From Hirudo medicinalis (Eukaryota > Annelida > Clitellata > Hirudinida > Hirudinidae), in NCBI GenBank assembly GCA_011800805.1, contig MPNW01000068.1, positions 146,846 to 210,845 on the forward strand: a stretch of DNA of 64,000 nt. Direction: 5' to 3'. The first letter of the stretch is position 1; each line of letters opens with the position of its first letter. The notes beneath the pieces are model-generated. The model was not told where the DNA came from and made no database searches. It saw only the letters and a list, made by a program, of their open reading frames with translations. Shown in pieces: positions 1 to 10,631 of this stretch. The position numbers were made by a program, and so were the translations under genes.

Positions 1-346
1 TTGGTTAAAAGCTTGTTGTGCGCTACGGAGTCAAATGCCTTTTTAAAGTCTAGGTATATGATGTCCACAGAATGTCTGGACTGGAGTGCTTCTGACCATT
101 GTTGCGTGCATTCAAGTAGATTTGTTAAAGTGGATCTGCCACTCACAAATCCGTGTTGATTCCTGTTTATTAATTTATGTTGTATTAGATGATGCATAAG
201 CGATTTGTTAATAATCCGCTCCATTGCATGGCAACAGGTTGATGTGATTGAGATGGGCCTGTAGTTTCCAGGGAAGGTGGTGGGACCTTTTTTATGTATA
301 GGAGTGACTAATGCCATTTTCCAGTCACAGGGCAACTTTTGATCTT
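1..346 (-). mobile_element. Non-LTR retrotransposon reverse transcriptase fragment
   Basis: Read on the minus strand, this stretch is an open frame with the order of motifs typical of LINE reverse transcriptases. NYRPIS lies near its upstream end, followed by MERIINKSL, then QHGFVSGRSTLTNLLE, and DIIYLDFKKAFDSVAHNKLL near base 1, which contains the first catalytic aspartate of the palm (YLDFKKAFD). A stop in the same frame lies just past base 346 and no endonuclease domain is visible upstream, so the copy is 5'-truncated or decayed. It continues past the left edge of the window, where the YADD motif would be expected. The style resembles CR1/Jockey-group elements, but the clade is not certain. 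Confidence 0.85.
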
Positions 347-1390
347 TTGATTATAGGAATCAATTTATTAATTCAATACATTGAAATTGACCTTCATGCT
401 TTCCTTAGCTGCTGAAAAAAGAATAACAAACAAGTTATGCGAATATGCTATTTATTGGAAAGTCTATTATAAACTATTGCAAAACCTTGAACTTTCGGAA
501 GTACGTATCCGCGCAAACCAAAAAATCGTGTAACTCAAACAATAACATGTTGTTATTGTAAACGCATTAATATGTTAATAATGTTTTTTTTTTAAACGAG
601 CTTCTAAATTTCATTAATGTTTAGCTGGTATAAATTAGCAATACATTAAATCTGACAACTCTAGCGCCTAATGTGGTTGCCTGCTTTTACTTGCTCCATT
701 AATAGCCTCAATGTCTCAATTATTTAGCTTCTGCTTTTCCTGCCTCTCCAAAAACAGCACGAGTGAACTCCAATGTAATGAAATTGTAGATTTGTAGCTC
801 AATCAAACATTAACAATTTAAACTCAGCCGATTCAATACAAAAATCACCGAATAATCTAAAATCAAACTATTTATTATGCAGTGGTGATAAGCAGCACTG
901 ATGAACGATAAAAATATTTCAGATAGCTTTCAAGTTTCATTCAAAAGTGAACTTTGAAATAAAGCAAACAAAAACATAAAAACTGTAAACATCGAATTAG
1001 CTGTTTGTACCGATTGCCTTTACAAAGGGAAAGGCAAGATATTTCATAGAAAAAGGCACTAGCTCAGAAGTTGCTGCAAATTCTACGTAAATCAATCAAA
1101 AATTCAATAATCTCAAAATTCAGTAATATACACATTAAATGTGACAATAAAACAACTCATCAATTTTTTTAACAAAATCCAAATTATCAAATATCAGTGG
1201 AATGAAGTAGTCCACAAAATGAATCCAAACCAACAATTTAAATGTAAAACTAAAAACAGTATTTATAAAGTGATATGTAAAACATGCTAATCATACCAGC
1301 ATACCAGCTAATCAATTGGTTCTACAGAAATCTGCACAAAAACACTTATAGTTGATCTCTACTGTATCTACTAAGGTCTAACACCTCTAA
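347..1390. other. AT-rich flank downstream of PAR-3
   Basis: This kilobase lies between the retrotransposon fragment and the PAR-3 stop codon. It is AT-rich, has no open frame that looks coding, and probably includes the PAR-3 3' untranslated region, since the gene runs right to left. TTTATT, the complement of the AATAAA polyadenylation signal, occurs more than once (for example near 445 and 868), but I cannot tell which is used. No other structure was seen. Confidence 0.5.
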
Positions 1391-4300
1391 TTACCTCTTG
1401 GCATCATACGAATCTCTTCTGTGACCTGGAGTGACATGTTGGAAACCGTTACCATAGTCTGTGACATCGCTACTCTGCTGCACATGATAAAATCCTTGTT
1501 GTGGATTGTTGCTGAAATAATGTTGTTGAACTCTGTCATTGTAAGGCTGGAAATGGACAATTTCCTCCAATCTCTCATTTGAAATATCTCTGTGAGGTTT
1601 GTTAATGCTTGTGCTAGGTAGAAAATGATCAGAGATGGGTGGCGGTGGCAGAATCACTCTGGGATTCAATTGGCTGATTGGCTGTCGATGATAAGGCTTC
1701 GGAAGACCATTTTGAAACTGAAAAAGCAAATGTGGAACAACTTTCAGAAAGATTTCAACCAGCAGACTCATAAATTATTGAGGTGCAAGATGACTCAGAG
1801 GGTTTGCGTTCCTGTGAACGATGGGAAAAGCAACAGTAACTATGTGTCATGTTTGCAACCCGGCTTGCACCACAAAGCGCCTGTTGGAGATGGCGCTATA
1901 CAAATGGTCTAAGCACCCCTGATGCTTAAGCTTGTGTCGCCATACAAATCATATATTCAAAAATTCACCAATAATTACAATATAATAATATTAGGTAATA
2001 CATCCAATGCCTGATTAATTTGCATATTACGAAAGACATTGAAACTGTAAAGGTTTAAACACTTAAGTATGCAACATTAGAGAATGCATGCAGGTTAGCA
2101 GGTTAGGGGTTGAATTGTCATGTTTGCAACCCGGCGTGCGCTGCCAGGAGACACCCTTGGGTAGGGGCACCGTATAAGTGGCCAGTTGATTGTAGTGCCT
2201 TCACATCTCATTTGGATACGTAAGGCATTCAAAATTGTCGTCTCATGACAAACAAATGATGCTTTATCATGAGAGACTCTTACCCTGCTATTTATTGAAG
2301 GACTATAAACGGATGGGTGGTCCATCATCAAATATTGAATTGGATCTTTCATGAATCTTCCTTTTTGATTTGCAGCAACTGTTAACTTTGGATTCAAATT
2401 GCTTCTTTTTTCATGATGTTTTGACATCACATTTGCATTCCTTGAATAACAAGAAATAACAATTACATAACAAGAATAACAAGCAACATTATTTTTACAG
2501 GTTGAATAAGTTGTAGATACAATCACCAGTTACTAATTATCAACCAAAATGAATAAATACCAAAACCCTGCTCAGTTTGTATTATTCAAGGAATTTTTGG
2601 AATTTATCAGGTCAGATGATAAAATTAAATGGGACAAAATTAGCATACATTAAGTGAACCAAAATTAGCATACATTAAGTGGTCTTGATAATGATGTTGT
2701 TGTGGAGTTGTGTTGATGGGAGCCCATGAAAGCCCATGTGGAAGTTGTTTGCAGATGTGTGGATTGTCGATCCCACCAGGCTTGACCAAACCTTCCCTAT
2801 GATGAGACTCCTTCAGGATAATGGGGAGCCTTTTGTTATCAAGGTAATCTGGACAATCGCTCCTTCCAAAGAGCTTTTCATGTGCTGCGTAAGAGTGCGG
2901 TGCACTGCGGAGATTAGTCATCTCGGCATTGGACCGGCCTGAATATATGGGATCGTGTTTGGAGTCATCACGAGGAGATGGATGATTGGCATGGGTGAAG
3001 TGGGACTTCTGGAAATTGGCATCACCTGCCTGGTAGTGCGAAATGGCACGGCCACCGAAGTTCAAATGACCCCTGGAAGGAGCACCCACATGCCCATTTT
3101 GTAGCTCCTTTGCTGACAAATCACTGATGCTCCTGGATTGCATTGGAGAATCGTTTGAGGCTTTAGTTTGGATAATCACTTCACCTTGATTAAAACCTCC
3201 ATTTAATGCTTTTCTTTCTATCCTCGCTGCACTTCTGCTTCTCGTCTTGTTTCCAGAAATGTTTTCAAATTCATTAACAGCTACATTCACAACCTTTCCT
3301 ACATTCATAAATTGCATTTAAAATACAATTAAAATTTACACGAATAGCAAAATAAATCCTGCATGAAAATGTCTACCGTTGCTGTTTATTTTGACATCAG
3401 GTTGCTTTAAATCAAATATTTTAGAGGTCCGAGAATTCGTCTGCGAATCCAGGCTTTCTGACGTTGAACCGAGCCAAGAGACTCTGTGCATCCTGTAACG
3501 AAGGAGTGGCGTTAGTATTTGCCGAGCAGGTCAACAAAACAAAGCATATGTTCACCACTCAATTGAACTTTTGTCTTTTCTTGGCTTGTTATCAGCAGGT
3601 CCATGTTTGTCATTATTACTAACATTGCTATTGTTGTTATTATTAAAATTGATGTTAGTATTTGCATTGTCTGATGTGTTGCCATCACTTTTAGACTTAG
3701 ATTGCATTTGTTTGTCAGCAATGAGAGTCTTGCTGGGTGAAGCATCATTGCTGGCAGTTGATTCCTTCTTTGTTTTCTTGGAATCATCTTTATTCTTTTT
3801 GTTCAATTTTAATCTGATTTCAAATATTGGTTAACGGTCACGGTAAGTGATAAACATCCTTCGCAGTTCAACGGTTGGCAGCACAAATTTATTTACAATG
3901 ATATTTCGATAATTTTCTAAGTTATTTTCAACAACAGTTTTCATACCTGGACCACCAATGCTGCTTCTTGACTGGGTTTGGCTTAACACCTCTAAAAATA
4001 CCCTGCTTCTTATTTTTCTCTGAAAATGAAAATACAACCAATGAATTTAAGAAACTATATTAAGAAACAGATTGGGTTCTAAAATAATTACAAGGAATGT
4101 TGAATAAATAAAAAGAAATAAGTCTTGTAAATAAATACCTTTTAAGCCAGGATCATTGAGTACGTCGATGGATTTGTCAATGGCTCGATTGAGGCTGTCG
4201 TAGGCCTTTCTTCTGTTGAATCCCTGATCGTTGGCAAACATCTCTTTGAGCTTCATCGACTTTTTCTGACTCTTGCTCATCACAACATGACCAGTAGGAT

Positions 4301-7005
4301 CATCATCATCATAATCATCTTCACTGAGGCTCGAGCATACTTTATGGTGGTAGAAATTGCTGTCGTCCATCAAATCATTCATGGACACCGATTTTAAGGT
4401 GTGCGACGAATAGATCTCTCTCGGTTCTGGAAATGAAATAAAACATTCAAATGGAATTGTAAGAAGTACAGAGTCAACAATAACCTTTTGTGTTGTGAGA
4501 CAGGTTCATCATGCTGGCAAATTCCTTCCTGAAATGTTAGAATGAATTTAATAGCCATCACTGTAATTTCCAAGAAATACCAGCTGCACGAGAAGATAAA
4601 ACATTCGCATCATGAATTTAAAATTTATTAAAACCAAGAAAAAAGATTTCTTACATTTACAACATTAGAATGGCTACGAATATTTATCTAATTATTAATA
4701 ATGAATATGTATTTATGGGCATTGGCAAATGTTACATACATTAATAAATAATTAGTAATGTAATACCTTTGTTGAGTGAGATCAGGTTTTTCATCCTGAC
4801 ATGGTTCCTAATAAATTGCATATTTCCCCTTTTTAAAAACTCCACTCAATTATTTTCTTATAAGATCATTTGATTGCACAAGGATAAAGTTGATCAAAAC
4901 CTACTTTAATCTTTTGATTGTTATGTTCCTGTTTCCTGACATCTTCACTTATTGCATTCCTTCCTAAAATTCAAAGTTAGCTCATTCATTTACTCAGTGA
5001 TGACAAGCAAGATAGCATTCACTGACATTCATTTACTCAGTGATGACAAGCAAGATAGCATTCACTCACATTCATTTACTCAGTGATGACAAGCAAGATA
5101 GCATTAATCTCTTAATAGCTACCAGCTGATCTTAATCTGAAAGGTTGTGAGTTATAAACGGATTCTGCTCAAATTTATTTTAAATCCAAGAAAGAGGATA
5201 ACTTCTTATGCAGAATGCTTTAAATACAAAATGTATCACATGTACAATCATATAATACATAAAATTCTGACCTTTGTGGATGACCTTCAGGTGAAGTTCA
5301 GGGTCGTCTCGAGCACATTTGAATATTTCTTGGGCCCTGACACAAATGAACTCTTCACTAATGTGTTTTAATTACTCCTTATAATTATGAAATACGAAGA
5401 TTACTCACACGGCAAAGTCAACTTTATAAAGGCTGACTTTGTTGATCTCTATGATGACATCACCACATTTCAGCCTACCATCTTTATCTGCCAAGCCATT
5501 CTTCTCAATTGACCGAACCTTCAGTCCTGTCAAACTGTTAACAATAACGATCCAATATCTCGAGTAACATCAATTAACCTTCAATTGAAGGCATTTAATG
5601 ACTACACTGACTCCTCGTTGTCGTTGTATTCCGGCATGACGTGAATTCCGAGTATGGGAGAGTCGTTCTTTAGAGTAACCATCTCTATTAGTTTGCCTCT
5701 GATGGTGAAGACAATATGATAACATTAATAATTATTGTTGTTGTTATTATTATAAATTCTTTTAAATTTAATAAAAATTGATTGTTTCCTAAAGCAAAGA
5801 TGATATTATAATGCCTATTAAAAAATGTAAATGACATTTTCTGCTAAAAGAGGAAAGAATTGTTAATGTGCAACATACAAATCAGGGATCCCATTATCTC
5901 CGATTATGTCAGGCTTCCCATTTTTATCTGCTTTCTCTAAAAACTTTCCTTTTGTTATGCCCTGTTGTAAGTAACAATCAAAATAAACTCTTGAGTAAGA
6001 ATTCAGTCAAACTAAAGTAATTTTTTAATTAAAAAATTTTTTTTAATGCAATTTGTAAATAAATAAAAAACATTCCAATCCACCTTTGAAACCTGGTTAA
6101 AATTCTCATCGAGAAAGGCACATGAGTCGTTCTGCATGCTGTTTGGTGTCTCGACATTTTGTTTCACGTGAAGGTGTGAATCTGGAAATATGTTAAACAT
6201 GAAGTGTCTATTTACAAATAAGGTCTGTGTTTCTCAGAAAATTTTAAAAAATGACAAAACTAAATTTACATGATGATTAAAATAAAAATATTAATTAGAA
6301 TGGGGCTAACATACCAGACTTCAAATCTTCAGCTGTTATTATGCAGTAAACATCTTCGTGCATGGAATCCTCAAAAACTTCATTCTTAGGACTCTCTGAA
6401 ATTGGACTGGAATGACCTTGGACTTTTGCCTTCAGATCAAGTATGCTTGAAATCAAATCTTTTGAACTATTCAAAATCTCATTTTCGTGGAAGATTGCTA
6501 ATATCTGTGATAACACAAAATCTGTTAATTTATAAAGACTTAATATTATTTAGATGCACCAATATTCAGACATTTGGACTCACATTAGAAATAAAAAGTA
6601 ATAATAGAAACTGCCTGATTTTCACACCAACAACAACCATTTCTGCTAAACTGGTTCCTACTTTATGATCAGGATATTAGAAAATTGAGTAATAAACCTG
6701 CTCTTTATCTTCAAGGACATCTGCAATTTTGTCATCAGGATCCAAAATCCCTCCATCCTTGAGGCTGAGTTTCATGTCGTTTATGTCCAGGCGACTTAAA
6801 TCTCTACCCTTGAACGTAAGATTTATTAGCCATATCCACTTAAACATAATTTATTTTAAATTAAAGAAAGTGCAGTGAAAAATACCTTTGGAGCAACCTT
6901 CTTGTATCTTGAAAAAGCTTCATTGATCAAATGTTGAATAGAGTTGGACCCATTTCCACAGGGCACAACAACTTTGGTGTCATCAAAACAAACTGTCACT
7001 TTCAT
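1391..7005 (-). CDS. PARD3: PAR-3 (Bazooka) polarity scaffold with a single PDZ domain
   Basis: Eighteen exons (high to low): 7005-6886, 6808-6698, 6504-6315, 6181-6084, 5961-5879, 5698-5612, 5534-5409, 5336-5272, 4963-4905, 4807-4767, 4528-4485, 4426-4139, 4019-3947, 3813-3559, 3492-3377, 3298-2674, 2440-2284, 1717-1391. All phases join, giving 954 residues. The start MKVTVCFDDTKVVVPCG matches the PAR-3 N-terminal oligomerisation domain, followed by GGILDPDDKIADVLEDKEQ. One PDZ domain spans residues ~202-293, with carboxylate loop PILGIHV and closest to PDZ1. Residues ~415-435 carry LNRAIDKSID, matching the conserved aPKC-contact region (CR3). A lysine-rich segment (KKQGIFRG), an asparagine-rich stretch and a long unstructured tail follow. 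PAR-3 organises cortical polarity with PAR-6 and aPKC. The usual PDZ2 and PDZ3 are absent: the introns between PDZ1 and CR3 are too short to hide them. The downstream exon choice (after 3559) rests on frame and splice signals more than homology. Confidence 0.86.
1780..1925 (+). repeat. SINE-like dispersed repeat, copy A
   Basis: This copy lies in the last PAR-3 intron, about 60 bases from the final exon. It shares a core with copies near 2100, 51863 and 63333: a GGGTT(T)GCGTTCC block, a spacer, TTTGCAACCCGGCTTGC, then GGCGCTATACAAATGGT. The TGACTCAGAGGG segment at about 1788 is close to the RNA polymerase III A-box pattern. No good B-box was found. Assignment as a tRNA-derived SINE is inference; the homology between copies is seen directly. 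Confidence 0.6.
2100..2200 (+). repeat. SINE-like dispersed repeat, copy B
   Basis: This is a second, 5'-shortened copy in the same PAR-3 intron. It starts at about TGTCATGTTTGCAACCCGGC and ends at a diverged form of the GCGCTATACAAATGG block (CACCGTATAAGTGG). It carries no A-box-like part. Two copies in one 566-base intron suggest local accumulation of this family. Confidence 0.55.
2635..2681. repeat. 25-base direct duplication across a PAR-3 splice donor
   Basis: A 22-base unit is present twice with a period of 25 bases. On the minus strand each unit contains CACTTAAT|GTATGC, which is the end of PAR-3 exon 16 plus its 5' splice site. The upstream copy (exon end 2674) gives the correct frame into exon 17. 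The second copy (exon end 2649) would add 25 bases and shift the frame. Confidence 0.8.
4984..5105. repeat. Three tandem copies of a 43-base unit in a PAR-3 intron
   Basis: The unit starts ATTCATTTACTCAGTGATGA and repeats at 4984, 5027 and 5070. The third copy is cut short after GATAGCATT. The copies are nearly identical, which points to recent expansion. The array lies within the intron between the exons at 5336-5272 and 4963-4905. Confidence 0.9.
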
Positions 7006-7796
7006 TGATTCTTTAAATAAAAGATTTTTCCCAAAATATATATTTACGTTACGGTGTGTATTCTGTGGGAAATTTTGTTACAAAGCTAATTAAATTTCAA
7101 CATTCAGAAAAATTCTTCAACGTCATTAATCTAACACTACGAATAAATTGAGTTATTTGATAAGTGCGGTACGCCTAGATTGATGTGAATTTCAGACATT
7201 GATAAAAAAATTAAGATAAATACTGGGAAGTGTACATAATAATAACAACAATCTGTACGTGTTGCACCACTAATTATTCGTATCGTTCAGAAATCAACAA
7301 AGCAACCTTACTATCATTCACACATAAAGTAACGAATAGTCTCGAACTAATTTGAAGCAACTACATTTGACGCAAGTGACAGTCCAAAAGCAAATTTCGC
7401 CTGATTGGAATTCAAGAAAAACATTCATAATTATCATTCACAATCTTACATAATTCTATTACAAGACAGATTACGATTAAAGAAACAAGCTTCTATCACT
7501 GAAATCAGCTAGCTCTATGATTTGATTTGGCTTGAAGCCTTTAAATTACATGGTATTTTGACGAGATAAGACATTAAAATTGTTTGTTTATATCGAAACC
7601 TAGAAATGATAATAATTGCTTTAAAATTATGTTAAAATAATATTTATATATAAAAATAATATTGATAACCTAAAATTTATTATATTTAATATTAAAACTT
7701 TTAAAGTGATTGTCAATTATTTAGAACACCAGTTGATAATAAGGCATTAAATTCTAATAAACAATAAACAAGGAGGGCTACCCGCTTTATTTAAAT
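7006..7796. promoter_or_regulatory. Divergent intergenic region between PAR-3 and RPP40
   Basis: These 791 bases separate two start codons that point away from each other, so the promoters and 5' untranslated regions of both genes should lie here. The sequence is very AT-rich, especially 7600-7760. I could not identify a specific core-promoter element with confidence. Confidence 0.5.
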
Positions 7797-9323
7797 ATGG
7801 ACTTGGTTGATGGCACTAGGCTGTCTTTTTGGGCCTCAAAATATGATGAGAAAAGTGAAAACAAATCAGTGCGAACATTTAAAAACCATCACTTGAACCA
7901 CGCGGTATGTACTACAGTACACTTCGCCGTAAAATCGGGGAAGGATATTTCTAAACTAAATCTGACGTTTTGCTATTCCTAGCACTAATTAATTAACTTC
8001 ATTATCGGAAAATTCGCATTTTAGATTTCAATTATTATCCCTGGAGTAGCTTCTATTCCAATGGATGTCGTAAATCAGGTTGAAAGACAGAAATATTTTG
8101 TTGTCGAAAACCTTAGTTTTGAAGATATTTTGGATTTTGCTTTTATAGAAGCGTTCGTCAGAAAGGGTAATGAAATTTGTCACAACCTTTATAGCTCTGA
8201 AGTTTTAAAAAACATTTCAACTTTTAGGTTCTCTAACTTTGATGTCATGTAACACCAGAATTGATGCTGATCTTTGTTTTTGTGTGCTGCCTAATGGTCA
8301 GTATTATTTATCTATTGAGCGGATTAGAGACGACTTTATTATATTTTTATATTATTATATTCATTATATTTTTGTGCTTTTAAAAGGCCTATTACTGATA
8401 AATATACCTAAAGAGGAATATGAAAGTTTGGGATTGGAAGGACATTGTTCCAATTATTTTCTTAATAAACAGTTTAAGTATGTCATCCAGTTTGATCTAA
8501 AGGATCCAAAGCTGACTTATTCATCAAAGAAATATTTGAGGATTAGGAAATTATTGTCAAATTTTGAAAAAAAATTTGATGCTGTGGTAACATGGTCACC
8601 ACCAGGTTTATATTTGTTTTGCATTTTCATTTTTTCATTGTTAAATTAACTAATTTTTCATTTTAAAGACAAAGACATCTCTGTAGAATCAATTTATTCT
8701 TATTTTATGAAGAAATGTTTATGTAGAAATGGAAAACTGCTCAGAAGTAGCTCACTCTTACGAGACTTTAAAGCTCCACTTCTAGATCCCGAAAGACCTG
8801 ATTTATGCTTTGATGGTTCTGGACCTGAGACTTTTTATGAATGGCTTGGAGCCATTTCTTGTGCATGGTAGGTGAGTTGGAATTATGGGATGAGCATCAT
8901 TGATGATTTGATTTTATCAATAACAGCTCATTTGGAAGCAGTGACTCTTATGAAAACACTTTAATATATCCTGAAACATTTTCGCCACCGACCGATTGCG
9001 CAGTATACACAATTCGAGGATTCTTTCCTTCAAGTGTAATAGAACAATTTATTTCGAGCCTGAGGTACTTCCTTAGTGTCGTGTAGAATAAATTAACGTT
9101 GCTCACATTTTATTACAATCCTTGAAGGACCTGGGCATCAAAATCTGACATTCTTTGGCTGAGTGTTACAGTTCATGGATTCATGGATGCACCTACTTCA
9201 TGGAGCTCTGTTGAGCATGGATTTGACTTATGTGGTGATAACAACCACACTGCAGTTCTGTTCCCTCGGCAAGATATCACATGGTCGTTCGTCACTCACC
9301 ACAGTAGGGAAACTAAATTTTAG
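7797..9323 (+). CDS. RPP40: Ribonuclease P/MRP protein subunit p40
   Basis: Seven exons (7797-7904, 8025-8166, 8228-8296, 8387-8605, 8669-8867, 8927-9064, 9128-9323) join in phase to give 356 residues; the human protein has 363. Recognisable segments in order are YFVVENLSFEDILDFAFIEA (human p40 has YYFVKNLPLHELI at this point), NTRIDADLCFCVLPNG, YESLGLEGH, FYEWLGAISC and, near the end, WLSVTVHGFMDAPTSWSSVE. RPP40 is a protein subunit of the nuclear RNase P and RNase MRP ribonucleoproteins, which trim the 5' leader of pre-tRNA and process pre-rRNA. The donor after LPNG (8296) is supported by phase; reading through it gives only a hydrophobic intron peptide. The gene is divergent from PAR-3 and convergent with the HMG-box gene. 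The start is the first in-frame ATG of exon 1 and is not independently proven. Confidence 0.88.
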
Positions 9324-9339
9324 GTTGCACTTTGAAACC

Positions 9340-9345
9340 AATAAA
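9340..9345 (+). promoter_or_regulatory. RPP40 polyadenylation signal
   Basis: A canonical AATAAA begins 17 bases after the RPP40 stop codon. If used, the 3' untranslated region is only about 40 bases long. Confidence 0.6.
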
Positions 9346-10631
9346 ATTTTGCACTGAGTTGCCCATCTGTATTAGGGGCCACGTATCGTGTTATACATAC
9401 CTGCTTTATAAGTCCATTCGAGTTCACACCATTAGGCTCATACGGTCAAGGTACGTTTGTAAGGTTTACGCACGTTAATTGGCCTACAAGTCAAAAACAG
9501 CATCTTCGACATTTTGGCTCATCCTTCCACTGCACACTAAATGAAGACTGGACATAGCTAAATTTCAAACTGAAGAATCCAAGGGCATATATTTATTTCA
9601 AGCTAATTGATAAATGAAACTTCATTATAGCAGCAAACAAAACATAAAAAAATAGCAGTGTGCCTCGCAGACTAAGAACTATTACAGATACATGCCTAGT
9701 ACGATGTACTCACAACACAAGGAAATGCAACGAGACGTGCCTCCTCGAATTCCATGCCGAAACAAATTCGTGATGTCCAAAGGAAAACCATGTTAATCTA
9801 TTCGATAGTGGAGAGCAGCCGGTTGAAATCATGTTGAGGATACTTCAAAGCCATGGAAAGACAGCTTCTGAAATTCCTTGAAGTCTGGACTCACAAGTCG
9901 AACCAATCATGAAATATTTACATGCATAATAACATGACAACGTAAAAAAAAAAAGCTCTAAGTTTCCTATGATTCTAAATTTATAAAACAAATTTACATG
10001 AGACACCATTCTTATTTGGATAGCTGATGGTCATGATTAAACAACTTGGCTGACGTCACTCTTTAGTTAATTCATGGAAACCTCAAAAACAATAACGAAG
10101 CAGTCCCAAACAAGTGCCCTCAAACTCCAAAAGAGGAAAACACATGATCAAGGAAAAACAGACTTTAACACTTGTGTTGAGGATGCCTTGGCAAGCTCAA
10201 ACTGAAATTTCAGCATGCACTGAAATATTCATAGACTTGTCCATGATTTAAACCACTAGGACAAGGGCATAAATAAATTATAAATACAAAAACATAGAAA
10301 TTCAAATAGCAGTGTTGCCTGGAAATGTGAAAATTATAAATTAAGCTTAGGATTCACCTTAGTTAACAAGACAAAACGATTTGAAAGTGTTGGTTTCACC
10401 AATTGATCCATAAAAACGTCAGAAAATATCTCCTATTCTGGACACTTGCTGCCTCTAGTACCCATCAGTTTATGATCGACATCTCCAAGAGTATGCAAAC
10501 CCTGTCAGATTTCGGAGATGTGCGTTGGAGCCACCACTTCAAAGGTACATCGTTAGTCCTTCAAACGTAATTCTCGGACAGAAGCTACTCTCATTGATTA
10601 TGTTAGAATGATTAAAGAGTTAAGAATGAAA
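9346..10631. other. Region between convergent RPP40 and HMG-box genes
   Basis: No coding frame with family similarity was found in these 1.3 kb. The right part presumably contains the 3' untranslated region of the HMG-box gene; a TTTATT at about 9592 is a possible minus-strand polyadenylation signal. Base composition is less extreme than in other spacers. Nothing else was recognised. Confidence 0.45.

Noticed and set aside
2095..2283. Extension of the PAR-3 frame past 2284 to a stop at 2095
   Set aside because: This part runs into SINE-like copy B. A good donor (AGG|GTAAGA) at 2284 joins in phase to the last exon at 1717.
3571..3834. Leucine-rich plus-strand frame resembling a signal or membrane protein
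   Set aside because: It is the antisense of the asparagine/lysine-rich PAR-3 exon 3813-3559, where AAT and AAC codons read as leucine and isoleucine codons on the other strand.
8239..8649. 136-codon frame in RPP40 with a hydrophobic stretch that looks like a membrane segment
   Set aside because: The hydrophobic part is the intron 8297-8386 read through. Splicing at LPNG restores similarity to p40.
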